Program-made: the position numbers and the translations under genes
Shown: positions 23,211 through 31,641 of the stretch, piece by piece
Position numbering within the stretch: the stretch's first letter is position 1
Layout: each line of letters begins with the position of its first letter
The notes under the pieces: model-generated
What the model was told of the DNA's origin: nothing
Seen by the model: the letters and a program-made list of their open reading frames with translations, nothing else
The model's database searches: none
Source of the DNA: Litorimonas sp.
GTDB lineage: Bacteria > Pseudomonadota > Alphaproteobacteria > Caulobacterales > Maricaulaceae
Direction: 5' to 3'
NCBI GenBank assembly: GCA_029936425.1
Contig: JAPYSU010000025.1
Coordinates: 1 to 32,941, forward strand
DNA: 32,941 nt

Positions 23211-24308
23211 CTAGGATAAATGGGTGTTTAAAAACTTACCGGCAAGATCAAAAGCGGTCGTGGACGCCGGTAAAACGTCGTCAAATATCTGGAAAACATG
23301 CGGAACATTGTCCCAAAGCTGCAGAATGACGGGGGAACCTGCCTCTTCCAGTTTAGAGGCGAATCGAATGCAATCATCGCGCAGAAGCTCGTCATAGCTG
23401 GCTTGTATGAGGGTGGGCGGTAAATTTGAAAGATCATCAAAAACCGGCGAAACCTCTGGGTCACAAGGCGTAAATCCGGTCTGCTTCTTCATGCCTATGA
23501 GCAAAAGCGGACGGGGTATTTTAAGAAGTGGTCCCACCAGCGGGGTCAGCATTTTATCTTTGCCAAGGTTGGATTTGAAACTGTCTCCGGAGGCGGTTGA
23601 ATCGGTATTGGGAGACAAGGTATAAATAGCGTCAGCTTGGCGCAGGCCTTCATCCCGGGACCAGTTCGCAATCATATGGGTAAGGTTGCCGCCGGCGCTG
23701 TCGCCTGAAATGGCCAGAGTTCGAACCGGGGCCGCTCCGTCCGGTCCGTTTTCCAATATCCAATTATAGCAGGCTTTAGCGTCCGCAATGGGCGCGCTTC
23801 GCGGATTCTCCGGCAGGAGCCGATAATTCGGCACAAAGACAGCCGCTTTGGTGCGCTTGGCAAGATTAACCGAAATGGCGCGGTGGCTGATATCGCTTCC
23901 GGCGGTAAAGGCCCCGCCGTGATAATAGAGAACACGTTTGTCGGGATCATAGCCCTTGACCAGAGTCCATCGACCCGGAACGGTCAATCCGTCCATATCC
24001 ACCACATCCTCGCGATACTCGGCCTTCAGATCCGTTCTGCGCAAGCCGGCTTCGTCAAAGCGTTTACGCTTGGCATCCCAACCGCTCTTTGCCGCGGCCG
24101 ACACAGCCGGTTTGACGAAGTTTTCTTCCAGATACTCATCAATGATGCGCATCGGTTTAGAATTTGGATCTACATGAAAATCAGGCTCTAAATCGCGATC
24201 ATATTTTTCCAGGGAAGGACCGGAGAGAGACCGCATTTTACCTTTATAGGCAAAAAATAATCCAGCCCCGACAATCGTGGCGCCGCTCAGCATAAAGAGA
24301 TGAAACAT
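23211..24308 (-). CDS. Alpha/beta hydrolase, HSL-type esterase
   Basis: A 365-residue carboxylesterase-like enzyme. The oxyanion motif YYHGGAF lies at 128-134 and the nucleophile Ser204 is in SGDSAGGN. The likely acid is in SYDELLRDD near 314 and the His in VPHVFQIF near 341. The N terminus has a hydrophobic segment (1-21) and then a basic stretch, so it may be membrane-anchored. The natural substrate cannot be told. It is in a minus-strand run with the DUF4440-like gene 58 bases upstream. Confidence 0.87.
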   Translation of the reverse strand: MFHLFMLSGATIVGAGLFFAYKGKMRSLSGPSLEKYDRDLEPDFHVDPNSKPMRIIDEYLEENFVKPAVSAAAKSGWDAKRKRFDEAGLRRTDLKAEYREDVVDMDGLTVPGRWTLVKGYDPDKRVLYYHGGAFTAGSDISHRAISVNLAKRTKAAVFVPNYRLLPENPRSAPIADAKACYNWILENGPDGAAPVRTLAISGDSAGGNLTHMIANWSRDEGLRQADAIYTLSPNTDSTASGDSFKSNLGKDKMLTPLVGPLLKIPRPLLLIGMKKQTGFTPCDPEVSPVFDDLSNLPPTLIQASYDELLRDDCIRFASKLEEAGSPVILQLWDNVPHVFQIFDDVLPASTTAFDLAGKFLNTHLS

Positions 24309-24366
24309 AGGCTTTCTCTAGAGACAAATCCAAGGATTGCTAGAGTTAACTCTGAACAAGGCGTAT

Positions 24367-24873
24367 TCAAAGTCCTGTGACGCTGGCCGGGCATTCGGTC
24401 GCAAGCGGCTCGCCCGCAGCAAGGTCAGAATTAAATATATCTTGCGAAATTAGCCATTCGCCCGTTGGCGTGCGCTCCCGGACTTCGACATATTTTCCGA
24501 TGTCAACGCCGGTTTCTTCTGAGTTCAGAGGAATGAAGACACAGGAGCGTCCGCGAATGATTGCAACGTCACCGAGGAGGGTGATGTCGTCCGCTTTCAA
24601 CGCAATACGAAACCCCGTTTCATTCGCGGCCTCCCATTCCGCGATGGCGTCACGCCCGGCGATGGCGGGTGAATTTGGCGGCATCATCACGCCGTCTTCG
24701 GTGAACTGGTTTGCTAGAGCGGCCCAGTCATTCCGGTTATAGGTTTCGACCCAATGGGCCGTGGCGGCCCGAAGGTTGGCCTCATCATTTATATCGATAT
24801 CGGATGCCGCCGTGCAGGCCATTATTGATAGAGAAAGAGAGGCGCAAACGGCAAGTTTTATGGGATTTTTCAT
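24367..24873 (-). CDS. DUF4440/SnoaL-like lipoprotein
   Basis: A 168-residue protein with a lipoprotein signal ending SIMAC (Cys20). An NTF2-like fold of about 120 residues follows, with HWVETYNRNDWAALANQFTED, MPPNSPAIAGRDAIAEWE and a final GEWLISQDIFNSD. This matches the DUF4440/SgcJ type of small polar-cavity domains; no catalytic role can be assigned. Two cysteines lie in the mature protein (GRSCVF and TECPAS). Confidence 0.8.
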   Translation of the reverse strand: MKNPIKLAVCASLSLSIMACTAASDIDINDEANLRAATAHWVETYNRNDWAALANQFTEDGVMMPPNSPAIAGRDAIAEWEAANETGFRIALKADDITLLGDVAIIRGRSCVFIPLNSEETGVDIGKYVEVRERTPTGEWLISQDIFNSDLAAGEPLATECPASVTGL

Positions 24874-24920
24874 CTTGGGTCTCCAGGGGCTGAATAGAGG
24901 TATAGGTCAGAGTTGACGTT

Positions 24921-25682
24921 TTATCGACGGCGTCTCAGCTCTTGATTAATCGTTTTGATAGCGCGTTTCGCGGCCTCGTTCTGTTCGCCCAGGTCGGAAG
25001 GGGTGGCGGACATGAGTCCGATCCATTCTGTTAAAAACGGCTCTATATCCGGCGAGTTCAGGATTTTATCGACGGTTTGCGCGGAAACGTCGTCGCTGGC
25101 GCCCTTGGGACAATCGAGGACATAGGTCTCTGCACCGTTATCCAGATCAAAACAGGTTTCCCAATAATAGGCTTGGGCATTGACAGGGATCATCTGCCGC
25201 ACGCGGGAGCGATAAGCGGGCAAAATCTGGGTGCTCGCCAGATTGACGTTTTGTGCCAGATAGGCTTCGACTGCGTCTATAATCTCTCGTGACTGGGGCA
25301 AGCCTTGTCGCCGCATTTCCTCATAAGTGGATTGATTGACGTCAATCGGTTGCCATTGAGACGCATGGAAAAAATCAACCACGATGGGCCAGCATTCTGT
25401 TTCGCAGGACTCTCCACGGGCGATGAAATCAAGCGACCGTTTCCCCGCTTCCGTCACCTGTGTGAAGGCGTCACGCTTCTGATTGGTAACGCGAATCGAG
25501 GCTTCCAACTCTTGTTTGAGTTCGTGTAAGAGCTTGGTCTCTTTTGCGTCAAAGGCTTTGGCTTCGCTCCAGTTCGTTACCTGCAGACCGATGATAATCC
25601 CGAAGACTACAATTAAAAAATCCAGTACCACAGCGAACCAGTTCTGGTCTTTGACGTGTTTTGAAAGACGCCGGAGAATCAT
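24921..25682 (-). CDS. DUF6090-like single-pass membrane protein
   Basis: A 253-residue protein that begins MILRRLSKHVKDQNWF, has one membrane helix (14-36, VVLDFLIVVFGIIIGLQV) and then TNWSE. A long helical periplasmic part follows with two cysteine pairs (CETEC; CFDLDN to LDCPKG). The N-terminal WFxVVLDFLIVVxGIIIGLQVTNWSE pattern (gaps allowed) is common in marine bacteria and recalls DUF6090; function unknown. I use the ATG at 25682; a TTG at 25700 would add six residues. Confidence 0.65.
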   Translation of the reverse strand: MILRRLSKHVKDQNWFAVVLDFLIVVFGIIIGLQVTNWSEAKAFDAKETKLLHELKQELEASIRVTNQKRDAFTQVTEAGKRSLDFIARGESCETECWPIVVDFFHASQWQPIDVNQSTYEEMRRQGLPQSREIIDAVEAYLAQNVNLASTQILPAYRSRVRQMIPVNAQAYYWETCFDLDNGAETYVLDCPKGASDDVSAQTVDKILNSPDIEPFLTEWIGLMSATPSDLGEQNEAAKRAIKTINQELRRRR

Positions 25683-25790
25683 GACAGCACTAAGCCGCAA
25701 GGTTCCTTAACGCCCAATAATTTTATTGATTGTAACATAGCGCCCCCACTGATGGCGCATATAATCTCTTTTAAAGAATTTTGTCCAGCT

Positions 25791-26792
25791 TTAAGCGTGG
25801 GCCGTAGGAATTTGCGTCTTGGAGGCCGAAATCCCTTCTGGATGAGCGGCGGCGAGGAGAGCCTCCATGGTTTTATCCTTGAGCGGCGTTCTGAACTTCG
25901 CCCCGGCGAAATTCGCGTTTTTCCAGACCAGCCGGCAGGTGTACCACTCGCCGTTCAGCTCTATCGCCACTTTACGCTGCCGCTTTATCAGGCCGTCATG
26001 TTTGAATTTCAGGCCGCGTTGGGTGATATCAATCACGACCATCTGATAATCTTTGTTACCGAGCCTGAAAGGTCTGTTCTGATGTATCAAGTGACGATAA
26101 TCGCGCATGCGCGACCGTTTGGAATATTTCCGCCATCCATGAATCAGAGCGATGAGTGACAGCGCCATGGCGATGGACAGGAAGGGGTGGCCTTGAATGT
26201 CGAGCTGTGGACCATTGCTGACGAAGGGGGCCAAAGCGCCGGTATAGGCCTTTTTTTCAGCCATCATTTTTTCCTGCGAAAAAGAGGCTGAATTAATATC
26301 GCCAGTGTCGGAAGACGAAAGTGGCGTGTCATTTTCAAACGCGCTTTTGCCCTCTACGGGGCCGTTTATATTGCCCGCCGAAAGGCTATCCGTGCAGCTC
26401 CAATACCGATTTAACGAAAGCAGGCTGTCAGAAATCGTCGCAGGGTCAGAGGCACCTAAAATTTCCACGGCGTCCTCATCATAGCCCGCCTGCGCACTCA
26501 TAACTGCTCTGCGAAGATTTGTAACATAGTCGAAAAGCTCACGGCTTTCGGTCGGGAAGGCCTCCCGATAAGGTTCAGGTTGAAGGGCGGGGAGGGAAAT
26601 GCGCGAGAGTGTCTTCTCTAATCTGAATATCGTTCCGCTATATTGTGTTTTACTTTCGAGATAATTTCCGCCGCGAAGCACAGAGGCTGTCTGCAGAACA
26701 TTATCCACCCCCTCACAGCTCTGGGTCGCTGCGGCAGGCTGAAAACTGCCCAAGAGCAGTGCAAGGCCAAGGATGAAACGGCGTATCAACAT
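25791..26792 (-). CDS. Signal peptide, periplasmic domain, TM, PilZ-like domain protein
   Basis: A 333-residue protein. It has a signal sequence (1-22, ending AAATQ) and a periplasmic part (about 23-200) with three cysteines and a Ser/Asp-rich linker. A membrane helix (about 203-221) leads to a cytoplasmic C terminus. That part has NRPFRLGNKDYQMVVIDIT, then QRGLKF, then RLVWKNANFAGAKFRTPL, like the beta barrel of PilZ domains. The canonical RxxxR for c-di-GMP is not clear (only RPFR), so binding is uncertain. The design suggests an outside-in sensor. It is preceded by 90 bases of spacer to the DUF6090-like gene. Confidence 0.65.
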   Translation of the reverse strand: MLIRRFILGLALLLGSFQPAAATQSCEGVDNVLQTASVLRGGNYLESKTQYSGTIFRLEKTLSRISLPALQPEPYREAFPTESRELFDYVTNLRRAVMSAQAGYDEDAVEILGASDPATISDSLLSLNRYWSCTDSLSAGNINGPVEGKSAFENDTPLSSSDTGDINSASFSQEKMMAEKKAYTGALAPFVSNGPQLDIQGHPFLSIAMALSLIALIHGWRKYSKRSRMRDYRHLIHQNRPFRLGNKDYQMVVIDITQRGLKFKHDGLIKRQRKVAIELNGEWYTCRLVWKNANFAGAKFRTPLKDKTMEALLAAAHPEGISASKTQIPTAHA

Positions 26793-26883
26793 ATGGCCAG
26801 CTTAGGCCAATTTGGTTAAATTAGTGGATATGGAATGGGCGTCTAAACATTTTTCAGATTAATTGAAGCGAAGACTATTTTAC

Positions 26884-26921
26884 CCCACCTGACCGCGATG
26901 CCTCAATTTATGATCTGCCAG
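26884..26921 (-). repeat. Duplicated 3' end of aroC, distal copy
   Basis: A 38-base perfect match to 27913-27950, inside the last codons of aroC. Read in the aroC frame it gives LADHKLRHRGQVG and a stop. Just outside the identical core the last Gly is GGG in place of GGA, and the two Val codons before it are GTG GTT in place of GTC GTA. The stop TAA (26880-26882) is kept. It is a remnant, not a gene. Confidence 0.9.
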
Positions 26922-26968
26922 AACCACGCATATCAACAATCTTTTCAGAAGAAATATTCGTAGAAAGA

Positions 26969-27904
26969 TTAATTTAAAGGTCTTTCCAATCTAAGTATCT
27001 TCTCAAAAGTAGCATAGTCTTGTTGATTGAGGACGCGGTTATAATGAAATAAACAGTTTGAATGAACGGGGTCACGTTTGAGCCAACTCCACCGCTTAAA
27101 TTCGGCTCCCGATTGTGTGATTGCGTTATCAATAATTTTTATTGAGTCTATCCAACTGGTGTATTCTAAGGGCTTACCAGCAATTCGCACACCACCCCCT
27201 CCTTTGAAGCTGACGTCATATATAAGATCATTGCTGTCATCAGTGGTATTGCAACCCAATTCGACTGATTGAACGTTATCCCAAGTCCGCATTTTGTCGC
27301 CTGTAAAAAACGTGGAGCGATGAAACTCTGTTGGAGTGAATACTGAATAAACTCGGGTTTCCCACAGGGTAATGACTGTCGTAAGAATCAAGGCAGGAAG
27401 AAAGTACTTTCCGATTTTGACAATAGACTTACGCGTCCAGGCGTTCACGAAGTCCTCCGCTGAATCTGGTCTTGAAAAATCATTCATGATAGACTGAGCC
27501 GTCCTATAATTTTTCTCCGCATTTTTATCCTCCGCCAAAACAGCAAAAAACAAGGCGCCCTTGAGTGGCATCGGCAATACATGAATAAGAAATAAAACAG
27601 GAATAATGGCTCCCAAGATCCAGACGAATAGAGCGATGAGCAGCCCAATTCCAAAGTTTGTTGAGTAAAGTAAACCGCCTTCTTCTTTAGCGGCGGCTAC
27701 CGCTGCTTGTGTATTTAGTCCTTCAAGATACGGCCAAAGCCATAAACCTCCTATGGCGAAACCCAGGAGCAAAGATATGACGTAGAGCCATCCGCCGAAA
27801 AACCGTGTTATTGATTTTTTGTAGCTTTCACGCAGTTTATCTGAAATGTTTTTGGGAAGTTGCCACAGGGTCTCGTCGTTGAGTTCACTTGGATAATTAC
27901 TCAT
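26969..27904 (-). CDS. Unknown three-helix membrane protein
   Basis: A 311-residue protein I do not recognise. Membrane segments lie near residues 35-58, 84-108 and 165-185. A C-terminal soluble part has MRTWDNVQSVELGC, a GGGGVRIAG turn and RWSWLKRDPVH. It starts 4 bases after the aroC stop (27909-27911), within reach of the aroC 3' end, so it may be translationally coupled. It has more AT than aroC. The gene lies between two copies of the aroC 3' end, and is the only gene in that roughly 1-kb stretch. Confidence 0.65.
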   Translation of the reverse strand: MSNYPSELNDETLWQLPKNISDKLRESYKKSITRFFGGWLYVISLLLGFAIGGLWLWPYLEGLNTQAAVAAAKEEGGLLYSTNFGIGLLIALFVWILGAIIPVLFLIHVLPMPLKGALFFAVLAEDKNAEKNYRTAQSIMNDFSRPDSAEDFVNAWTRKSIVKIGKYFLPALILTTVITLWETRVYSVFTPTEFHRSTFFTGDKMRTWDNVQSVELGCNTTDDSNDLIYDVSFKGGGGVRIAGKPLEYTSWIDSIKIIDNAITQSGAEFKRWSWLKRDPVHSNCLFHYNRVLNQQDYATFEKILRLERPLN

Positions 27905-27908
27905 AAAA

Positions 27909-28979
27909 TTATCCCACCTGACCGCGATGCCTCAATTTATGATCTGCCAGTACGACCGCCATCATGGCCTCGGCCACGGGGACGCCGCGTATGCCGACGC
28001 AGGGGTCGTGGCGGCCTTTGGTTTGGACATCGATTTCCTCACCCTTAGAGGTGACGGAGCGGGTTTTCTGCATCATGGAGGAGGTGGGTTTGATCGCGAC
28101 GCGGCAGATGATTTCGTCGCCATTGCTGATGCCGCCCAATATGCCGCCGGATTTATTTGAAAGAAACTCCGGGCCGTTTTCTCCGGCGCGCATTTCATCG
28201 GCGTTTTCGACGCCGCTCATGCCGGCCGTCGCAAAGCCGGCGCCGATTTCGACGCCCTTGGCGGCGTTAATGCTCATCATGCCCATAGCCAGATCTGAAT
28301 CGAGCTTGCCGTAAATCGGCGCGCCCCAGCCGGCGGGCACGCCGGAGGCGCGGATTTCAAGGAGCGCGCCGACGGAATTGCCGTCTTTGCGGACACTGTC
28401 GAGATAACCTTCCCACTCTTTTGCGGCGGCTTCGTCAGGACACCAGAACGGGTTTTGCGACGTTTGATTCCAATCCCAATTGTCTGGATTGATTTTCTTT
28501 TCGCCGATCTGCACGACCGCCCCGCGAATTTGGATACTGCCACCCAAAACTTTGCGCGCAATGGCCCCTGCGGCGACGCGGTTGGCGGTTTCGCGGGCGG
28601 AGCTGCGACCGCCCCCGCGATAGTCGCGAATGCCGTATTTGGCATCATAGCTCATATCCGCATGGCCGGGACGGTAGCGGTCTTTGATCTCGGAATAATC
28701 ACGGGAGCGTTGATCCGTATTTTCTATCAAAAGCGAAATCGGCGTCCCGGTTGTCTGACCCTCGAAAACGCCCGAGAGGATTTTCACAGCGTCAGGCTCG
28801 CGGCGCTGCGTCACAAAACGTGACGTGCCGGGGCGGCGTTGATCCAGATAGGTTTGAATATCGGTTTCGCTCAAGGGCAGGCGCGGCGGACATCCATCGA
28901 TGACGCAGCCAATGGCCGGGCCGTGGCTCTCGCCCCAAGTGGTAAATCGAAAAAGATGACCGAATGTATTGTGTGACAT
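27909..28979 (-). CDS. aroC: Chorismate synthase
   Basis: A 356-residue enzyme that converts EPSP to chorismate with reduced FMN. It shows FTTWGESHGPAIGCVIDGCP (residues 12-31), the GRSSARETANRVAAGAIARK segment near 130 and RHDPCVGIRGVPVAEAM near the end. Full length with a normal C terminus. The last 13 codons, with the stop, are duplicated downstream (see 26884-26921), so the present C terminus may be a restored end. It is divergent from the OmpA-type gene. Confidence 0.95.
   Translation of the reverse strand: MSHNTFGHLFRFTTWGESHGPAIGCVIDGCPPRLPLSETDIQTYLDQRRPGTSRFVTQRREPDAVKILSGVFEGQTTGTPISLLIENTDQRSRDYSEIKDRYRPGHADMSYDAKYGIRDYRGGGRSSARETANRVAAGAIARKVLGGSIQIRGAVVQIGEKKINPDNWDWNQTSQNPFWCPDEAAAKEWEGYLDSVRKDGNSVGALLEIRASGVPAGWGAPIYGKLDSDLAMGMMSINAAKGVEIGAGFATAGMSGVENADEMRAGENGPEFLSNKSGGILGGISNGDEIICRVAIKPTSSMMQKTRSVTSKGEEIDVQTKGRHDPCVGIRGVPVAEAMMAVVLADHKLRHRGQVG
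27913..27950 (-). repeat. aroC 3' end, genic copy of the 38-base repeat
   Basis: Matches 26884-26921 exactly. It lies inside the aroC coding region, ending one base before the TAA. Together the two mark the borders of a segment of about 1 kb holding one gene. No inverted repeat or integrase is visible at either border. Confidence 0.9.
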
Positions 28980-29065
28980 AAACGCGTCTTAACGAGGTTT
29001 TTCTAGCCGGGCTAGTCTTAAGGAAAGGCGATTTCGGGAACGATATAGCGTTAAACGGGTTTAAT

Positions 29066-29088
29066 CTTCAGTCCATAACGGACTGAAG
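29066..29088. promoter_or_regulatory. 9-bp perfect inverted repeat upstream of OmpA-type gene
   Basis: CTTCAGTCC, a five-base spacer ATAAC, then GGACTGAAG. It lies 36 bases before the ATG at 29124 and 87 bases from the divergent aroC start. It may be an operator or a 5' leader hairpin; no T-run follows, so it is unlikely to be a terminator. Confidence 0.5.
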
Positions 29089-29123
29089 TAACAAAAACCC
29101 TGACGCAAATAGAGAGAGATCAC

Positions 29124-29561
29124 ATGAGACATGTTCTGACCGCAACCGCCGCCCTTTCACTTGCGCTTGGCTTGAGCGCCTGTGCCACAATGAAAGATAA
29201 AATGGGTATGGATGGCACTGAAGCCTGCGCCGCCCAGACCTATGCCGTCTTCTTTGACACAGGAAGCGCCGATTTTGACGAATCCGCTTCGGGCGTTCTC
29301 GATAATATCGCAACGGCCTATCAGGGGTGCGATCTCGCCCAGCTTGAAATTCTTGGCTATGCTGATTCTGTTGGCACAAGTGACGCCAATCTGGAACTTT
29401 CGGATAATCGCGCCGAAGCTGTTTTGAACGCTCTGGAAGAACGCAATGTTATGGCCACGCGTGTCCGGATTGTCCCAATGGGCGATAGAACGGCGCCGAC
29501 AGACGGCGAGTCAAATCCGTTTGAACGCCGCGCCGTTGTCCGCTTGAACTCAGACTTCTAA
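29124..29561 (+). CDS. OmpA family lipoprotein
   Basis: A 145-residue protein. It has a lipoprotein signal ending GLSAC (Cys20), then an OmpA-like peptidoglycan-binding domain: VFFDTGSADFDE, LEILGYADSVGTSDANLELSDNRAEAV, and a final ERRAVVRLNSDF. It anchors the outer membrane to peptidoglycan, as Pal does, but no tol genes are nearby. GAGAGAG precedes the ATG. A strong terminator follows. Confidence 0.88.
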   Translation: MRHVLTATAALSLALGLSACATMKDKMGMDGTEACAAQTYAVFFDTGSADFDESASGVLDNIATAYQGCDLAQLEILGYADSVGTSDANLELSDNRAEAVLNALEERNVMATRVRIVPMGDRTAPTDGESNPFERRAVVRLNSDF

Positions 29562-29573
29562 AGTCTGCAAATA

Positions 29574-29601
29574 AAAAACGGGCCTTTGCTGGCCCGTTTT
29601 T
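29574..29601 (+). terminator. Bidirectional rho-independent terminator
   Basis: An 11-bp perfect stem AAAAACGGGCC/GGCCCGTTTTT has a six-base loop and T-runs on both strands. It can end both the OmpA-type transcript (plus) and the J-domain gene (minus), which converge here. Confidence 0.9.
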
Positions 29602-29646
29602 CTTTACCTAATACCGGTCTACTTATTTCGTGATTTGAAAACGTCT

Positions 29647-29862
29647 CTAAAACGCTCTGGCTCCGGCTCTGACGCGGATAGATTGCGGAGCGGGCGGAAT
29701 TAAAGTTTCATAAGCGGCTTTTGCCTGCAGGAATGCCTGCATATTCGCATAGGGGCTGTCGGGATGAAAAAACTTGGCCTTTTTACGCCACGCCGCTCGA
29801 ACATCGGATTCGCGCGCTCCCATTGGAAGCCCTAGTGTCATCATGGCTTGTTGACGTGTCAT
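29647..29862 (-). CDS. Minimal J-domain protein
   Basis: A 71-residue protein with the core of a DnaJ domain: LGLPMGARESDVRAAWRKKA then FFHPDSP with the HPD tripeptide at residues 33-35, and QAFLQAKAAYETL. The helices II and III are present but nothing follows the J domain, so any Hsp70 contact would be through this small module only. AGGAG lies 10 bases before the ATG. The gene lies between converging transcripts, with the pdxH start 181 bases away on the other strand. Confidence 0.75.
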   Translation of the reverse strand: MTRQQAMMTLGLPMGARESDVRAAWRKKAKFFHPDSPYANMQAFLQAKAAYETLIPPAPQSIRVRAGARAF

Positions 29863-30043
29863 TACCGGAAGGCTCCTTTATTTTTTATTATCCCTAACAG
29901 AGGGTTTATATCTGACGTAAAGGGGTTAACAACGCCTTAGAAAGAATGGTTAATTTAACACTTTCGAACGAATTATTTTGATTAAATTCCGTTTTTCGGG
30001 AACACTGTTTGTACTTTCAAATAAAGAGGACTGAAACGCTTTT

Positions 30044-30718
30044 ATGGCCCCGTCAGATAATGTTATTCCCCCCACGCCCAGCGCCGAAAAATACGCTGAA
30101 GACGAAAGCCGTGATCTGGCCTGGCTTGAGGCGACTGACCCCATAAAGCTTTTTGAGGACTGGCTGGCGAAAGCGGGTGAGACAGAGCCGAATGATTCCA
30201 ATGCCATGTCTCTAGCAACCGTGGATGAAAACGGATTGCCGGATGTGCGTATCGTCCTGCTGAAGGGTCTGGATGAGCGAGGTTTCGTTTTTTACACCAA
30301 TGGAGAAAGCGCCAAGGGGCAACAGCTTGGCGGCGGCAAGGCGGCGCTTTGTTTTCATTGGAAGAGCCAGAAACGTCAGGTCCGGGTAAGGGGCGGTGTC
30401 ACGCCAGTGAGTTCCGAGGAATCCGACATCTATTTCGCAAAGCGAGCGCGGGGGTCGCGCCTTGGCGCCTGGGCTTCGGATCAGTCTCGTCCGGTTTTGG
30501 ATCGAGACACCATGATTGAGCGTGTGCAGGAGGTCAAAGACCGTTTTGAGGGCCGTGATATTCCCCGCCCGCCGCACTGGTTTGGCTGGCGAGTAGCGCC
30601 GGAGTCGATCGAATTCTGGCAGGACGGCGCCTTTCGCTTGCATGACCGAATTGTTTTTACGCCCTCTGAAAATGAAAAAGCGGAAGAAGTCTGGACGAAG
30701 ACCCGGCTTTATCCCTAG
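30044..30718 (+). CDS. pdxH: Pyridoxamine 5'-phosphate oxidase
   Basis: A 224-residue FMN enzyme that makes pyridoxal phosphate. Visible marks are NAMSLATVDENGLPDVRIVLLKG, FVFYTNGESAKGQQL, ALCFHWKSQKRQVRV, RARGSRLGAWASDQS and a C-terminal RLHDRIVF with RLYP at the end, as in E. coli PdxH. The start has a distant AGAGGA about 13 bases upstream. It is followed after 20 bases by the DUF1499 gene. Confidence 0.93.
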   Translation: MAPSDNVIPPTPSAEKYAEDESRDLAWLEATDPIKLFEDWLAKAGETEPNDSNAMSLATVDENGLPDVRIVLLKGLDERGFVFYTNGESAKGQQLGGGKAALCFHWKSQKRQVRVRGGVTPVSSEESDIYFAKRARGSRLGAWASDQSRPVLDRDTMIERVQEVKDRFEGRDIPRPPHWFGWRVAPESIEFWQDGAFRLHDRIVFTPSENEKAEEVWTKTRLYP

Positions 30719-30738
30719 ATTAGGATAAAAGAGATTTT

Positions 30739-31641
30739 ATGACACAGAATAATACGCCGACACCAAATGAGACTCCGGCTTCAAAGAAGAATCCGGGAAA
30801 GCAAACATCCATATCGGTTCCGCCCCCCAAAGAAAGCGGACGTAAGCGGCGAAACATACGTAAATGGGTTCTGCGCCTGTCACTGGCTTTGACTATTGTC
30901 GGGCCGCTGATTTTTATCGTTGCGGCCATTGGACATAAAATCGGCTTGTTCAGCCTGGGCTTTAGTTTCGGGACATTGACACGAGGACTTGGTCCGAATG
31001 TGCTGATGGCGGGACTTATTGTGTCAATTCTCGCTTTGATTCTGGCCATTATTGTCAAGCCTAAAAAAGGGTTTGCTGTCGCGATTATCGGTATTCTGGT
31101 TCCAGCTCTGGGAATGGGATACGCTGTTCAGGTCAAGAACAAGGCGCAAAGACTGCCCTTTATCCATGACATTACGACGGACACTCAAAACGTTCCGCAA
31201 TTTGGCGCCGAAATCATGACGGAACGCGCGGAAACCGAAGGCGTGAATACAACCGATTACGCCGGAAAAATGGCGAGGTCTCAGGACGCGCAAGGCAATC
31301 CGACAGAATCCCTTGTTTCCGTGCTTCAAACCCGGGGCTATCCGGATATCCGGTCTATCGTTGTAAGCGACGAAAAAGACGCAGCCTTTGCCAAAGCAGA
31401 ATCGCTCGCGCGGCAGATGGGCTGGAAAATCAAAGCGACTAATCCGGAGGCCGGAACCATTGAGGCGACGGATACGACATTCTGGTACGGTTTCAAGGAT
31501 GACGTCATCATCCGTTTGCGTAATTCCGAAGGCGGCGGAACTTTGGTCGATATTCGGTCAATTTCCCGTATTGGGGGATCGGACATTGGAAAGAATGCCG
31601 AGCGTGTACATGAATTCCTCGACCGGATGAAGGACGCCTAA
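30739..31641 (+). CDS. DUF1499 membrane protein
   Basis: A 300-residue protein with a proline- and lysine-rich cytoplasmic start, three membrane helices (about 43-65, 90-108, 113-128) and a C-terminal DUF1499 domain. The domain includes the YPDIRSIVVSDEKDAAFAKAE and WKIKATNPEAGTIEATDTTFWYGFKDDVIIRLR segments (continuing to the end) and a final VHEFLDRMK. The DUF1499 role is unknown. Its stop overlaps the 3' end of the convergent MBL gene by 4 bases. It may be cotranscribed with pdxH. Confidence 0.85.
   Translation: MTQNNTPTPNETPASKKNPGKQTSISVPPPKESGRKRRNIRKWVLRLSLALTIVGPLIFIVAAIGHKIGLFSLGFSFGTLTRGLGPNVLMAGLIVSILALILAIIVKPKKGFAVAIIGILVPALGMGYAVQVKNKAQRLPFIHDITTDTQNVPQFGAEIMTERAETEGVNTTDYAGKMARSQDAQGNPTESLVSVLQTRGYPDIRSIVVSDEKDAAFAKAESLARQMGWKIKATNPEAGTIEATDTTFWYGFKDDVIIRLRNSEGGGTLVDIRSISRIGGSDIGKNAERVHEFLDRMKDA

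Noticed and set aside
26800..27950. Transposon or IS considered for the segment after aroC
   Set aside because: No transposase, no terminal inverted repeats and no short target duplication; the repeat is the gene end itself.
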